This document shows, piece by piece, positions 26,661 to 36,858 of a stretch of 64,000 nucleotides of DNA. A model generated the notes under the pieces. That model ran no database searches and was not told where the DNA came from. It was given only the letters and a program-made list of their open reading frames with translations. Both the position numbers and the translations under genes were made by a program. Each line of letters opens with the position of its first letter. The stretch's first letter is position 1. Source of the stretch: Bacillus sp. 2B10 (GTDB taxonomy: Bacteria; Pseudomonadota; Alphaproteobacteria; Sphingomonadales; Sphingomonadaceae); NCBI GenBank assembly GCA_003946805.1, contig RPSH01000002.1:62001-126000 (forward strand), read 5' to 3'.

Positions 26661-27341
26661 CTATTTCTTCCGCCGAACCTGCGCGAAATGCTCCGCCCGT
26701 TCGAGCAGCAGCGTCAGATCCTCCCGCGCAATATCGAACGCATCGGGCGTCTCGGCCAGCGCGGCGTCGATATCCTCCAGCCGAACCCCGCCCGGCTCGG
26801 CCGCCGCCGCGACGGCCGCCGGTGACGCCGGCTGGTGCGGATAGCTGAGCGCGGTCATCCGGTGATAGAACATGCCGATCGCCACCAGCGCGATCGAGTT
26901 GATCCCGACCGGCGCGAAGGCGAAGGCATAGCCGGCATCGTGGATCCCCGCGCTGCCGATCACCGCGGTCAGCGCTGCGGCACCGCCCGGCGGGTGCAGG
27001 CAGCGCGCCAGCGACATGGCGAGGATCGCGCAGCCGACCGCCAGCCCGGCGGCGATCGTCACGTCCGGCACCCATTGGAACACCGCGACGCCGATCAGCG
27101 TCGACAGGATGTTGCCGCCGACCACCGGCCAGGGCTGCGCCAGCGGGCTGGCGGGCACCGCGAACACCAGCACGGCCGACGCCCCCAGCGGCGCGACGAT
27201 GATCGGCAGGTCGCTGCCATAGGACGGGAACTGCCCACAGACGAGGATGGTCAGCGCGATGCCTATGCCCGCGCCGACGCACGCGACGATCCGCCGTCCG
27301 AACCCGGCATTGGCGAGCAGCGGGCGGAACCAGCCGCTCAC
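26661..27341 (-). CDS. HPP-family membrane protein
   Basis: 226 aa. Four hydrophobic segments cover about residues 15-160, with the family motif in ARCLHPPGGAAALTAVIG and GINSIALVAIGMFYHR. The C-terminal 50 residues are polar and helical (LEDIDAALAETPDAFDIARED). HPP proteins are proposed nitrite or other anion transporters in some lineages, but their general role is unclear. The start is GTG at 27341, overlapping the pyrD stop (GTGA), so the two genes form an operon; the functional link is not obvious. Confidence 0.85.
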   Translation of the reverse strand: MSGWFRPLLANAGFGRRIVACVGAGIGIALTILVCGQFPSYGSDLPIIVAPLGASAVLVFAVPASPLAQPWPVVGGNILSTLIGVAVFQWVPDVTIAAGLAVGCAILAMSLARCLHPPGGAAALTAVIGSAGIHDAGYAFAFAPVGINSIALVAIGMFYHRMTALSYPHQPASPAAVAAAAEPGGVRLEDIDAALAETPDAFDIAREDLTLLLERAEHFAQVRRKK

Positions 27342-28324
27342 AGCCCGGCGACGATCCGCTGCGCAAGGCCCGGCCCTTCATAGACCAGCGCGCTGTAGAG
27401 CTGCACGAGGCTGGCCCCGGCATCGAGCCGCCGCCGCGCCTCGTCCGCCGATCCGATTCCGCCCGCCGAGATGAGGGGCAGCGCATCGCCCGCGATCTCC
27501 CGCGCCTCGACCAGCTTGGCGAGGGCCAGCGGCGCGAGCGGCGCGCCCGACAGCCCGCCGGTTTCCTTCGCATTCGCCGATCGCAGCGTATCGGGGCGCG
27601 AGATGGTGGTGTTCGACACGATCAGCGCATCGACCCCGCCGTCGATCGCGGCACCGATCGCGACCGCCATCCCGTCACGCGACAGGTCGGGCGCGACCTT
27701 CAGGAACAGTGGTACGCGCTTGCCATTCACCTGCCGCGCGGCGTCGCTGGCGGCAATCAGCTGGCCCAGTTCGGGCTGCGATTGCAGGTCGCGCAGGCCC
27801 GGCGTGTTGGGGCTGGAGATGTTGATCGTGACATAATCGGCCAGCGGCGCGGCCTTGGCGACGGCGGTGCCGTAGTCGGCGATGCGGTCGGCCGAATCCT
27901 TGTTCGCGCCGACATTGATGCCGATGATGCCGGGGCGGGGGACAAGCGCCGCGACCCGCGCCAGCGCCGAGTCGATCCCGCCATTGTTGAAGCCCAGCCG
28001 GTTCACCACGCCCCGGTCCTCGGGCAGGCGGAAGATGCGGGGCTTCGGATTGCCCGGCTGCGGCTTCGGCGTCAGCGTACCGACCTCGACGAAGCCGAAC
28101 CCCAGCCCGAGGAAGCTGGCGACCGCCCGTGCGTCCTTGTCGACCCCGGCGGCGAGTCCGACCGGGTTGGGAAAGCGGATGCCGGCGACCGTCACCGCGT
28201 GCCGGTCATCGCTTTTGGGTGCGAGCGGCGCACCGGCCTTTCCCCATGCCTCCAGCATCGCGATCGTGAGCGAATGCGCGCGTTCGGCGTCGAGGGCGAA
28301 GAGGAGGGGATGATACCAGGCCAT
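27338..28324 (-). CDS. pyrD: Dihydroorotate dehydrogenase (quinone), class 2
   Basis: 328 aa. It has the N-terminal membrane-associating helix (YHPLLFALDAERAHSLTIAML) typical of class 2 enzymes. The FMN barrel includes PVGLAAGVDKDA, VEVGTLTPKPQPGNPKPRIF, NRLGFNNGG and the active-site serine near residue 171 in INISSPNTPGL. It oxidises dihydroorotate to orotate with ubiquinone, the fourth step of pyrimidine synthesis. It precedes and overlaps the HPP gene. Confidence 0.96.
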   Translation of the reverse strand: MAWYHPLLFALDAERAHSLTIAMLEAWGKAGAPLAPKSDDRHAVTVAGIRFPNPVGLAAGVDKDARAVASFLGLGFGFVEVGTLTPKPQPGNPKPRIFRLPEDRGVVNRLGFNNGGIDSALARVAALVPRPGIIGINVGANKDSADRIADYGTAVAKAAPLADYVTINISSPNTPGLRDLQSQPELGQLIAASDAARQVNGKRVPLFLKVAPDLSRDGMAVAIGAAIDGGVDALIVSNTTISRPDTLRSANAKETGGLSGAPLAPLALAKLVEAREIAGDALPLISAGGIGSADEARRRLDAGASLVQLYSALVYEGPGLAQRIVAGL

Positions 28325-28346
28325 GGGTGGCGCTTTATCGGGGAGG

Positions 28347-28627
28347 GCGGCGGGAAGGAAGGTTCGGTTTCACGCGGAGGCGTGGAGGCCGGAGAAGAGA
28401 GTGGTTCGCGCGGAGGCGCGGAGACGCGGAGGCTGTCGTGCCCGCGGATGGGTCAGCCGCGCCAGCGGCCTTCATGCTATTGGCTGCCCAAAGGATGAAA
28501 GTCTCGCTGACGCGAGATGGAGCAGCGAGCGCAACCCCTCCGCGCCTCCGCGCCTCCGCGCGAACCAACTTCCTTCTTCTCTTCGCGGCATCGCGCCTTC
28601 GCGTGAAACCGAATCCTTCCCGCCGCC
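28347..28627. repeat. Nested MITE-like elements, family D copy 2
   Basis: Two pairs of terminal inverted repeats, one inside the other. The outer pair is GCGGCGGGAAGGAAGGTTCG at 28347 and its complement ending at 28627, with TTTCACGCG / CGCGTGAAA just inside. The inner pair is GGTTCGCGCGGAGGCGCGGA (28402 on) and CGCCTCCGCGCGAACC (ending 28566). The inner unit encloses about 130 nt with no ORF. This fills most of the 400-nt gap between pyrD and the Rrf2 gene. Confidence 0.75.
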
Positions 28628-28658
28628 CGACAATCGATCACACCGATCGAAACAAACC

Positions 28659-28676
28659 CGGTTGACCAATCGACCG
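28659..28676 (+). promoter_or_regulatory. Candidate Rrf2 operator overlapping a -35 box of the suf operon
   Basis: CGGTTGACCAATCGACCG is an imperfect 18-bp dyad (CGGTtGA / TCgACCG arms around 4 nt) that contains TTGACC, a good -35 hexamer. It lies 49-66 nt upstream of the Rrf2 gene start, the expected place for an autoregulated IscR-like promoter. The matching -10 (CACATG region) is weak. This is an inference from position and symmetry only. Confidence 0.35.
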
Positions 28677-28724
28677 CACCGCACCACATGCCAATCCGAC
28701 CGGATCGATCCGATTAAGGAAACC

Positions 28725-29153
28725 ATGCGCCTTTCCAGCCTTGCCGACTATGCCGTCGTCCTGCTCGCCGCCACCGCGCGACGCGGCGGGGATGCGCGCG
28801 TTACGGCGACCGTGCTGGCGGAGGAGACCGGACTGCCGTTGCCCACCGTGCAGAAGCTGGTCAGCCGCCTGTCCGCCGCCGCGCTGATCGAAACCGGACG
28901 CGGCAGCGGCGGCGGCTTTCGCCTCGCCCGCGCGCCCCATGCGATCGACCTGGCGCAGATCATCGAGGCGATCGAGGGGCCGATCGCGCTCACCACCTGC
29001 GTCGATGCCGCGCGGCATGACTGCGCGGTGGAGACGAACTGCATGATCCGCCCCCATGCCGGCACGGTCAACGCCGTGGTCCGGGGGGCGCTTGCGGGCG
29101 TGACGCTCGCCCAACTCGCGAACACCGGGGCGATGCCCCAAGAGGTAGTGTGA
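28725..29153 (+). CDS. Rrf2-family Fe-S-sensing regulator of the suf operon
   Basis: 142 aa. It has an Rrf2 winged helix ([56 protein letters not shown]). The cluster-binding loop has three cysteines in [16 protein letters not shown], similar to IscR. This is the SUF-system Rrf2 type that opens many proteobacterial suf operons and senses Fe-S cluster status. It starts with ATG and has AAGGA 4 nt upstream. It is directly coupled to sufB (GTGTGATG). Confidence 0.92.
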   Translation: MRLSSLADYAVVLLAATARRGGDARVTATVLAEETGLPLPTVQKLVSRLSAAALIETGRGSGGGFRLARAPHAIDLAQIIEAIEGPIALTTCVDAARHDCAVETNCMIRPHAGTVNAVVRGALAGVTLAQLANTGAMPQEVV

Positions 29154-30616
29154 TGGCCACGAAGAATGCCGAGGCGCTCGCCGCCGCGAACAAGAAGTAC
29201 GAGTGGGGGTTCTCCTCCGACATCGAACAGGACTTCGCGCCCAAGGGGCTGAGCGAGGACACCGTCCGCTATATCAGCGCCAAGAAGAACGAGCCCGAAT
29301 GGATGCTCGACTGGCGGCTGAAGGCGTTCCGCCTGTGGCAGACGATGGAGGCCCCCGACTGGTCGAAGCTGAACATCGACCCGATCGACTATCAGGACGC
29401 CTATTACTACGCCGAGCCCAAGGCGAAGCCGAAGCTCGGCTCGCTCGACGAGGTCGATCCCGAGATCCTGCGCGTCTATGAAAAGCTCGGCATCCCGATC
29501 GAGGAGCAGAAGGTGCTCGCCGGGGTCGAGGGGAGCCGCAGGGTCGCGGTCGACGCGGTGTTCGACAGCGTGTCGGTGGCGACGACCTTCCGCAAGGAGC
29601 TGGAAGCCGCCGGCGTCATCTTCCGCTCGATCTCCGAAGCGATCCGCGAATATCCCGATCTGGTCCGCAAATGGCTGGGCAAGGTCGTGCCGCAGCGCGA
29701 CAATTTCTTCGCGACGCTCAACTGCGCGGTCTTTTCGGACGGCACCTTCGTCTACATTCCGGAGGGCGTGCGCTGCCCGATGGAGCTGTCGACCTATTTC
29801 CGGATCAATGCCGAGAATACCGGCCAGTTCGAACGCACGCTGATCGTCGCCGACAAGGGCAGCTATGTCAGCTATCTCGAAGGCTGCACCGCGCCGATGC
29901 GCGACGAGAACCAGCTGCACGCGGCGGTGGTGGAGCTGGTCGCGCTCGACGATGCCGAGATCAAATATTCGACCGTCCAGAACTGGTATCCGGGCGACGA
30001 GAACGGCAAGGGCGGCATCTACAATTTCGTGACCAAGCGCGCGCTGTGCCAAGGCAGGAACAGTAAGGTGTCGTGGACGCAGGTCGAAACCGGATCGGCG
30101 ATCACGTGGAAATATCCGTCCTGCGTGCTGGCGGGCGAGAACAGCGTCGGCGAATTCTACTCGGTCGCCGTCACCAACAACCGCCAGCAGGCCGATACCG
30201 GCACCAAGATGATCCATCTGGGCAAGGGATCGCGCTCGACCATCGTGTCGAAGGGGATCAGCGCGGGCCGCAGCGACAATACCTATCGCGGGCTGGTGCG
30301 CGTCGGCCCCTCGGCAGAGGGCGTGCGCAACTTCACCCAGTGCGACAGCCTGCTGCTCGGCGACCAGTGCGGGGCGCACACCGTGCCCTATATCGAGGTC
30401 AAGAACCCCTCGGCGCAGATCGAGCATGAGGCGACGACCAGCAAGATTTCCGAGGACCAGATGTTCTACGCGATGCAGCGCGGACTGGATTCGGAGGCGG
30501 CGGTCGCGCTGATCGTCAACGGCTTCGCGCGCGAAGTGCTGCAACAGCTGCCGATGGAGTTCGCGGTCGAGGCGCAGAAGCTGCTCGGCATCAGCCTGGA
30601 AGGATCGGTGGGATGA
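29153..30616 (+). CDS. sufB: Fe-S cluster assembly scaffold subunit SufB
   Basis: 487 aa, standard for SufB. The N-terminus is [27 protein letters not shown], and the beta-helix core includes [43 protein letters not shown], a block around the scaffold cysteine. The C-terminus has [22 protein letters not shown]. With SufC and SufD it forms the SufBC2D complex that builds the nascent Fe-S cluster from SufS-derived sulfur. The ATG at 29153 overlaps the Rrf2 stop; AGAGG lies at a good distance. Its own stop overlaps the following small gene. Confidence 0.98.
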   Translation: MATKNAEALAAANKKYEWGFSSDIEQDFAPKGLSEDTVRYISAKKNEPEWMLDWRLKAFRLWQTMEAPDWSKLNIDPIDYQDAYYYAEPKAKPKLGSLDEVDPEILRVYEKLGIPIEEQKVLAGVEGSRRVAVDAVFDSVSVATTFRKELEAAGVIFRSISEAIREYPDLVRKWLGKVVPQRDNFFATLNCAVFSDGTFVYIPEGVRCPMELSTYFRINAENTGQFERTLIVADKGSYVSYLEGCTAPMRDENQLHAAVVELVALDDAEIKYSTVQNWYPGDENGKGGIYNFVTKRALCQGRNSKVSWTQVETGSAITWKYPSCVLAGENSVGEFYSVAVTNNRQQADTGTKMIHLGKGSRSTIVSKGISAGRSDNTYRGLVRVGPSAEGVRNFTQCDSLLLGDQCGAHTVPYIEVKNPSAQIEHEATTSKISEDQMFYAMQRGLDSEAAVALIVNGFAREVLQQLPMEFAVEAQKLLGISLEGSVG

Positions 30617-30909
30617 TCGTGCTGGCGCTTGCCTTGCAGGCGGCGGCACCGACCGCGCCCTATGCCGACTGCCTGTCGCAACGGATCAACGCCGACCCGC
30701 GCATGGAAAAGCCGCCCGCCGAAGCCGCCGCGCGCGTCGCGATCTTCGACGACGCGGCCAGAGCGTGCGCGCCGGTCCGGGCGAAGGTGGCGAAGGCGCA
30801 CGCGCCGATGCTCGACAGGATCGATGCGTCGATGAAGGCGGTGCTGACCAACCCGCAGGCGGCCGAGGCCGAGTTCGGAACCGAACCGGTGGCCGGCGAG
30901 ACGCCGTAA
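30613..30909 (+). CDS. Small exported protein encoded between sufB and sufC
   Basis: 98 aa, function not recognised. It starts with a short hydrophobic leader ([18 protein letters not shown]) that looks like a signal peptide. The mature part has two cysteines (Cys20, Cys52) that could form a disulfide, and is otherwise charged and helical. The ATG overlaps the sufB stop (ATGA), so it is co-translated with Fe-S assembly genes although it should be periplasmic. It ends 42 nt before sufC. Confidence 0.75.
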   Translation: MIVLALALQAAAPTAPYADCLSQRINADPRMEKPPAEAAARVAIFDDAARACAPVRAKVAKAHAPMLDRIDASMKAVLTNPQAAEAEFGTEPVAGETP

Positions 30910-30950
30910 CAAGAGATTTGCGGGCGCGGCCCGCACGAACAGGACGGAAC

Positions 30951-31693
<743 letters not shown>

Positions 31694-31694
<1 letters not shown>

Positions 31695-32770
31695 TGGCGA
31701 CGCTTCCCACCAACCGGCAGGAGGCGTGGCGCTGGACCGATCTGGCTGCGCTGAGCGCGGCTGCGGCCAGTGAACCGACCGAAGCACCGGGTGCCGATGG
31801 CTATTGGCTCGGCCTGCCCGGCGCGCGGATCGTGTTCGTCGATGGCGCCTATGTCGCTCACCTCAGCACGCCCGGTCATGTCGCGGTGTCGCGACTGACG
31901 CTCGACACCGCGCATCCGCTGGGCGTGCAGGCGTCGGGCGCGGACGGCTGGTCGATCGACCTGTCGGCTGCCGAGGTCGTGGAGCCGGTGCAGATCGTCC
32001 ATGTCGCGACCGGGGGCGAGAACCATGTTCCCGCCCGCCTGACGCTCGACGAGGATGCGGTCGCGTCGGTCGTCGAAACCTATGTCGGCAGCGGCTGGAC
32101 CAATCGCCTGACGCAGATCGATCTCGAACGCGGTGCGCGCCTGATGCGCAGCGTCCGCCTGCTCCAGTCGGGCGGTTTCGTGTCGATCCGCGACGAAGCG
32201 GTTGTGGGCGAGGGCGCGAGCCTCGTCAGCCAGTTCCTCGGCGCCGGGGGCATGGGCAGCCGGATCGACGCGCTGCTCACGCTCGACGGGGACTCGGCGT
32301 TCGTCGACTATGGCGGCGCGCTGCTGACCCGCGAGGACCAGCGGCAGGAATGCGCCGTCGCCGTCCGCCATGCCGCGCTGAACGGGTCGAGCCGCCAGAC
32401 GTGGCGCGCCGTTGCCGCCGACCGCAGCCAGGCGAGCCTCGCCGCCCGGGTCGAGGTCGCGCGCGGCGCGCAGAAGACCGATGGCGAACAGTCGCTGCGC
32501 GGGCTGCTGCTGCAACGCACGGCCACCGTGAACCTCAAGCCGGAACTCGAAATCTTTGCCGACGACGTGAAGTGCGCGCACGGCGCGACGGTCGGCGAAC
32601 TCGATGCCCGCGCGCTGTTCTACCTGCGCAGCCGCGGCGTCAGCGAGGCGCGGGCCAAGGCGCTGCTCACCACCGCATTCGTGGCGGATGCGATCGACCG
32701 GATCGGCGACGAAACGGTGCGCGAGGCATTCCGGGCGGATGCCGATGCGTGGCTGGATGCGGCGCTTTGA
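31694..32770 (+). CDS. sufD: Fe-S cluster assembly protein SufD
   Basis: 358 aa. The N-terminal helical segment has EAWRWTDLAAL, the usual SufD opening. The beta-helix core carries RLTLDEDAVASVVETYVGSG, and the conserved tail reads LEIFADDVKCAHGATVGELDARALFYLRSRGVSEARAKALLTTAFV. It pairs with SufB in the scaffold complex; the His in KCAHGATVG is the expected cluster-site residue. ATG at 31694 overlaps the sufC stop; an in-frame GTG sits one codon earlier. Confidence 0.96.
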
Positions 32771-33972
32771 CCGGCACCACCCCCCTCGACCGTGTGCGCG
32801 ACTTCCCCGCCATTCCCGATGGCTGGGCGTATCTCGACACCGCCGCCACCGCGCAGAAGCCAAGGCAAGTGATCGACGCGATCACCCGCGCCTATGACAC
32901 GACCTATGCCACGGTGCATCGCGGCGTGTACCAGCGTTCGGCCGACATGACGCTGGCCTATGAAGCCGCGCGCCGCCGCGTCGCCGGCTTCATCGGTGCC
33001 GCCGCGCCAGAGGAATGCGTGTTCGTCCGCGGCGCGACGGAGGGGATCAACCTCGTCGCGCAGGGCTGGGCCGAACGCCACCTGAAGGCCGGCGACCGCA
33101 TCCTGCTGTCGATGCTCGAACACCATTCGAACATCGTGCCGTGGCAGCTGGTCGCCGAGCGGATCGGCGTCGCGATCGACGTCGTGCCGCTGACGCAGGA
33201 CGGCCGGATCGATCTCGACGCGATGGCGGCGATGATCCGGCCCGAGCACAGGCTGGTCGCACTGGCGCATGTCTCGAACGTGCTGGGATCGGTGCTCGAC
33301 GGTCGTCGCGCCGCCGACATCGCCCATTCGGTCGGGGCGAAGCTGCTGCTCGACGGGTGTCAGGCGGTGCCGCGCATCACCGTCGACGTCGCCGCGCTCG
33401 ACTGCGATTTCTACGTCTTTTCGGGGCACAAGCTCTACGGCCCGACCGGCATCGGCGTGCTGTGGGGCCGTCCCGACCTGCTGGGCGCGATGCACCCGGT
33501 GCAGGGTGGCGGTGCGATGATCGACCGGGTGACGTTCGAACGCACCACCTATGCCCCGCCGCCCGCCCGGTTCGAGGCGGGGACGCCGCACATCGTCGGT
33601 GCGCTGGGGCTTCATGCCGGGATCGACTATGTCGAGGGCATCGGGCTCGATGCGATCCACGCCCACGAAACCGCGCTGGTGGCCGCGACCCGCGACGCGC
33701 TGGGGCGGATCAATTCGGTGCGCCTGCTCGGCCCCGACGATTCCGCCGGAATCGTCAGTTTCGTGGTGGAGGGGGTGCATCCGCACGATGTCGGCACCAT
33801 CTTGGACGAGGAACGCGTCGCGATCCGCGCCGGCCATCATTGCGCGCAGCCGCTGATGGACGTGCTGGGCGTGCCCGCCACCGCGCGGGCCAGCTTCGGC
33901 GTGTATAACGGACCGGCCGATGTCGATGCGCTGGTACGCGGACTGGAACGGGTAAGCAGGATTTTCGGATGA
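32767..33972 (+). CDS. sufS: Cysteine desulfurase, SufS type
   Basis: 401 aa PLP enzyme. The PLP lysine is about Lys222 in FSGHKLYGPTG. The active-site Cys359 lies in IRAGHHCAQPLMD, the RxGHHCAQP motif of group II (SufS/CsdA) desulfurases. It takes sulfur from cysteine as persulfide. No sufE gene lies in the operon as seen, so the sulfur acceptor is encoded elsewhere or is replaced. The start is TTG at 32767 overlapping the sufD stop (TTGA). Confidence 0.97.
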   Translation: MTGTTPLDRVRDFPAIPDGWAYLDTAATAQKPRQVIDAITRAYDTTYATVHRGVYQRSADMTLAYEAARRRVAGFIGAAAPEECVFVRGATEGINLVAQGWAERHLKAGDRILLSMLEHHSNIVPWQLVAERIGVAIDVVPLTQDGRIDLDAMAAMIRPEHRLVALAHVSNVLGSVLDGRRAADIAHSVGAKLLLDGCQAVPRITVDVAALDCDFYVFSGHKLYGPTGIGVLWGRPDLLGAMHPVQGGGAMIDRVTFERTTYAPPPARFEAGTPHIVGALGLHAGIDYVEGIGLDAIHAHETALVAATRDALGRINSVRLLGPDDSAGIVSFVVEGVHPHDVGTILDEERVAIRAGHHCAQPLMDVLGVPATARASFGVYNGPADVDALVRGLERVSRIFG

Positions 33973-34427
33973 ACGACGAGCAGCATATCGAGGTCGAGGA
34001 AGTGACGGCGGTCCCGTCGCCGCCCCGCGCCCGCGTGACCGATGCGGAGGAGCCGCGCCGCCGCGACTATCTGGGCGATTTCCTCGCCAAGAAGCCGGTG
34101 CCGGTCGCCGACGGTGAACCGGGCGGCGATATCTATGAAGCGGTCGTCCAGTCGCTCAAGGAAATCTTCGATCCCGAAATCCCGGTCAACATCTACGACC
34201 TTGGGCTGATCTACGGCGTCGACGTGGCCGACAACGGCCATGTCGCGGTGACGATGACGTTGACCACGCCGCACTGCCCGGTCGCGGAATCGATGCCGGC
34301 GGAGGTCGAACTGCGCGTGTCGGCGGTGCCGGGCGTTTCCACCGCCGACGTCAACCTCGTCTGGGATCCGCCATGGGACCCGCAGAAGATGTCCGACGAC
34401 GCCAAGCTTGAACTGGGAATGCTGTAA
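33969..34427 (+). CDS. sufT: SUF-system Fe-S assembly protein, DUF59/MIP18 family
   Basis: 152 aa. The first 50 residues are polar and variable. The MIP18/DUF59 domain includes LKEIFDPEIPVNIYDLGLIYGVDV, then MTLTTPHCPVAESMP with the conserved cysteine, and VNLVWDPPWDPQKMSDDAKLELGML. Such proteins help deliver clusters to targets. It overlaps the sufS stop by 4 nt (ATGA) and shares one base with the sufA start. Confidence 0.93.
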   Translation: MNDEQHIEVEEVTAVPSPPRARVTDAEEPRRRDYLGDFLAKKPVPVADGEPGGDIYEAVVQSLKEIFDPEIPVNIYDLGLIYGVDVADNGHVAVTMTLTTPHCPVAESMPAEVELRVSAVPGVSTADVNLVWDPPWDPQKMSDDAKLELGML

Positions 34428-34774
34428 TGGCCACGCGCGTCCGCCCCGCCGCGATCAACTTGACCGCCAATGCCGAGCGCCGCGTCGCCGACCTGATGGC
34501 GAAGGCGCCGGCGGATGCGATCGGCGTCAAGCTGTCGACCCCGCGCCGCGGCTGTTCGGGGCTCGCCTATTCGGTCGATTACGTCACCGCCGCCAATGCG
34601 ATGGACGAACGGATCGAAACGCCGGGCGGCACCTTCTTCGTCGATGGCGGATCGATCCTCTACCTCATCGGTTCGACGATGGATTGGGTCGAGGACGATT
34701 TCACCGCGGGCTTCGTCTTCGCCAACCCGAATGCCAAGGGCGCATGCGGGTGCGGGGAGAGCTTCACGGTCTGA
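34427..34774 (+). CDS. sufA: A-type Fe-S carrier SufA
   Basis: 115 aa HesB/IscA-fold protein. The three cluster cysteines are Cys43 (STPRRGCSGLAY) and the C-terminal pair Cys107/Cys109 (GACGCGESF). It transfers clusters from SufBCD to target enzymes. Its ATG overlaps the sufT stop (TAATG). It is the last suf gene; the TonB receptor follows after 22 nt. Confidence 0.95.
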   Translation: MATRVRPAAINLTANAERRVADLMAKAPADAIGVKLSTPRRGCSGLAYSVDYVTAANAMDERIETPGGTFFVDGGSILYLIGSTMDWVEDDFTAGFVFANPNAKGACGCGESFTV

Positions 34775-34796
34775 TCGTCCTCTGTAGGGGGCGGGT

Positions 34797-36824
34797 GTGA
34801 AGCGGTTCTTGTTGCTGGCCATGTGGCCGGGCGTGGCGGCGGCACAGGACGCGCCCGAAATCGTCGTCACCGGCCGCGGCCTCGCCGATACGCCGGGCGA
34901 CCGCGCCTTCGACATAGTGACGATCGGGCGCGACCGCATCCTGTCGTCGGCCAGCGGCCGGGTCGAAGATGTGCTGCGCGACGTCGCCGGCCTGCAGCAG
35001 TTCCGCCGATCGGACTCGCGGAGCGCCAACCCGACGTCCCAAGGCATTACCCTGCGCGGTCTCGGCGGCAACGCATCCAGCCGTGCGCTGCTGCTGCTCG
35101 ACGGCGTGCCGCAGGCCGATCCGTTCGGCGGCTGGGTCGCCTTTCCCGCCTATGCCACCGACCGGCTGGGCCGGGTGCGCGTCACGCGCGGCGGGGGCAG
35201 CGGCATCGCCGGGCCGGGCGCGCTGGCCGGCACGATCGAACTCGACAGCGCGATGCCCGCCGACCTGTCGCCCTTTGCCGCCACGATTGCGGGCGGCAGT
35301 CGTGGTTCGCTCGACGCACGCGGATCGGCGGCGCTGGTACGCGGCGGCGGGTTCGCGACGCTATCGGGTGCCTATGCCCGCGGCGACGGCTTCATCCCCG
35401 TCGTCGCCGGCGATCGTGGCCTGGCCGACCGCGCCGCGCCGTTCGAGCAGGCGAGCGCCGCCGCCCGCGCTGTCGTGCAACTGGCCGCCGGAACCGAGCT
35501 TCAGGCCAATGTCGCGGCCTTCACCGACCGGCGCGACCGCGGGCTCGACTTCACCGACAACCGCAGCGAAGGGGCCGATGCCAGCGTCCGGCTGGTCGGG
35601 CGCGGACCACTCGACTGGTCGCTGCTCGGCTATCTCCAGACCCGCGCCTTTGCCAGTCGCTTCGCCAGCGTCGGGGCAGGGCGGGCATCGACGACGCTGA
35701 CGCTCGACCAGTACAATGTCCCCGCCACCGGCATCGGCGGCCGTGCCGAGATCGCGCCGCGCTTTGGCGCGGTGTCGCTCCGGCTGGGCGGCGACCTGCG
35801 CATCGTGACCGGCGAGACGCAGGAACTCTACACCTATGTCGCCGCCAGCCCGACGCGGCGGCGCGTCGCGGGCGGGCGCAACACGACAGCCGGGCTATTC
35901 GCCGATGCAAGCGCGACCGCGGGCGACCTGCTGTTCACCGCCGGTGGCCGGATCGATCGCTGGACGATCGCAGATGGGCGGTTGCAGGAGGCAGCGCTGG
36001 CCGGTGCGACGCTGACCGACCAGCGGTTCGCCGATCGGCAGGGGTGGCAGCCGACCGGGCGGGCCGGAGTGGCGTGGACGCCCGACCCGGCGGTCACGCT
36101 GCGCCTGGCGGGCTATCGCGGCTGGCGGTTGCCGACGCTCAACGAACTCTATCGCCCGTTCCGCGTCGGCGCCGACGCCACGGCTGCCGATGCGGCGCTG
36201 GCGCCCGAAACCCTGTGGGGCGGGGAGGCCGGGATCGAGTTGCGTCCGACGAACGGGGTCCGGCTCGCCGCGACCGCCTTTGCCAACGACCTGCGCGACG
36301 CGATCGCCAACGTGACCGTCGCCAGCGGGCCGGGGACGTTTTCGGGCGTCGGTTTCGTCTCGGCCGCAGGGGTATTTCGTCGCCGCGCGAATCTCGACCA
36401 TGTCCGCGTGCGCGGCGGGGAGGTCGATGCGTCGGGGCAATGGGGTGCGCTCGCGGCGCGGCTTTCCTATGCCTATACCGACGCCCGCGTCCGCGACGGC
36501 GGGATTCTCGACGGTCTGCAACCGGCGCAGACCCCGGCGCACAGCGCCTCGGCGACATTGGGCTGGCGGCAGGACCGCTGGCAGGCGGCGGCGACCATGC
36601 GACATGTCGCCGGCCAGTTCGAGGATGACGCCAACCAGCGCCGGCTGTCCGCTGCGACGACGCTCGACCTGATCGCGACGCTGCCCGCGACCCGCTGGCT
36701 GGCGTTCGAGGCGCGGGCGGAGAATGTCACCGATACGCGGGTCGAGGCGGCGATCGGCGGCGAAGGCGTCGTCGAACGCGCGACTCCACGGACCTTGTGG
36801 CTGGCGGTCAGGCTGGGCGGCTGA
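34797..36824 (+). CDS. TonB-dependent outer-membrane receptor
   Basis: 675 aa. The signal peptide ends at AAAQ (about residue 17), the TonB box-like EIVVTG follows, then the plug domain (VEDVLRDVAGLQQF, TLRGLGGNASSRALLLLDGVPQADPFGG) and a 22-strand barrel ending in WLAVRLGG. Such receptors import chelated iron, haem or other scarce nutrients. It starts with GTG 22 nt after sufA and has AGGGGGCGG upstream, so it probably belongs to the suf transcript, which would fit iron uptake. The ligand cannot be named from sequence. Confidence 0.92.
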   Translation: MKRFLLLAMWPGVAAAQDAPEIVVTGRGLADTPGDRAFDIVTIGRDRILSSASGRVEDVLRDVAGLQQFRRSDSRSANPTSQGITLRGLGGNASSRALLLLDGVPQADPFGGWVAFPAYATDRLGRVRVTRGGGSGIAGPGALAGTIELDSAMPADLSPFAATIAGGSRGSLDARGSAALVRGGGFATLSGAYARGDGFIPVVAGDRGLADRAAPFEQASAAARAVVQLAAGTELQANVAAFTDRRDRGLDFTDNRSEGADASVRLVGRGPLDWSLLGYLQTRAFASRFASVGAGRASTTLTLDQYNVPATGIGGRAEIAPRFGAVSLRLGGDLRIVTGETQELYTYVAASPTRRRVAGGRNTTAGLFADASATAGDLLFTAGGRIDRWTIADGRLQEAALAGATLTDQRFADRQGWQPTGRAGVAWTPDPAVTLRLAGYRGWRLPTLNELYRPFRVGADATAADAALAPETLWGGEAGIELRPTNGVRLAATAFANDLRDAIANVTVASGPGTFSGVGFVSAAGVFRRRANLDHVRVRGGEVDASGQWGALAARLSYAYTDARVRDGGILDGLQPAQTPAHSASATLGWRQDRWQAAATMRHVAGQFEDDANQRRLSAATTLDLIATLPATRWLAFEARAENVTDTRVEAAIGGEGVVERATPRTLWLAVRLGG

Positions 36825-36858
36825 TGTCTCGTTTTGCATCATTAGCCCGGAGCAAATC

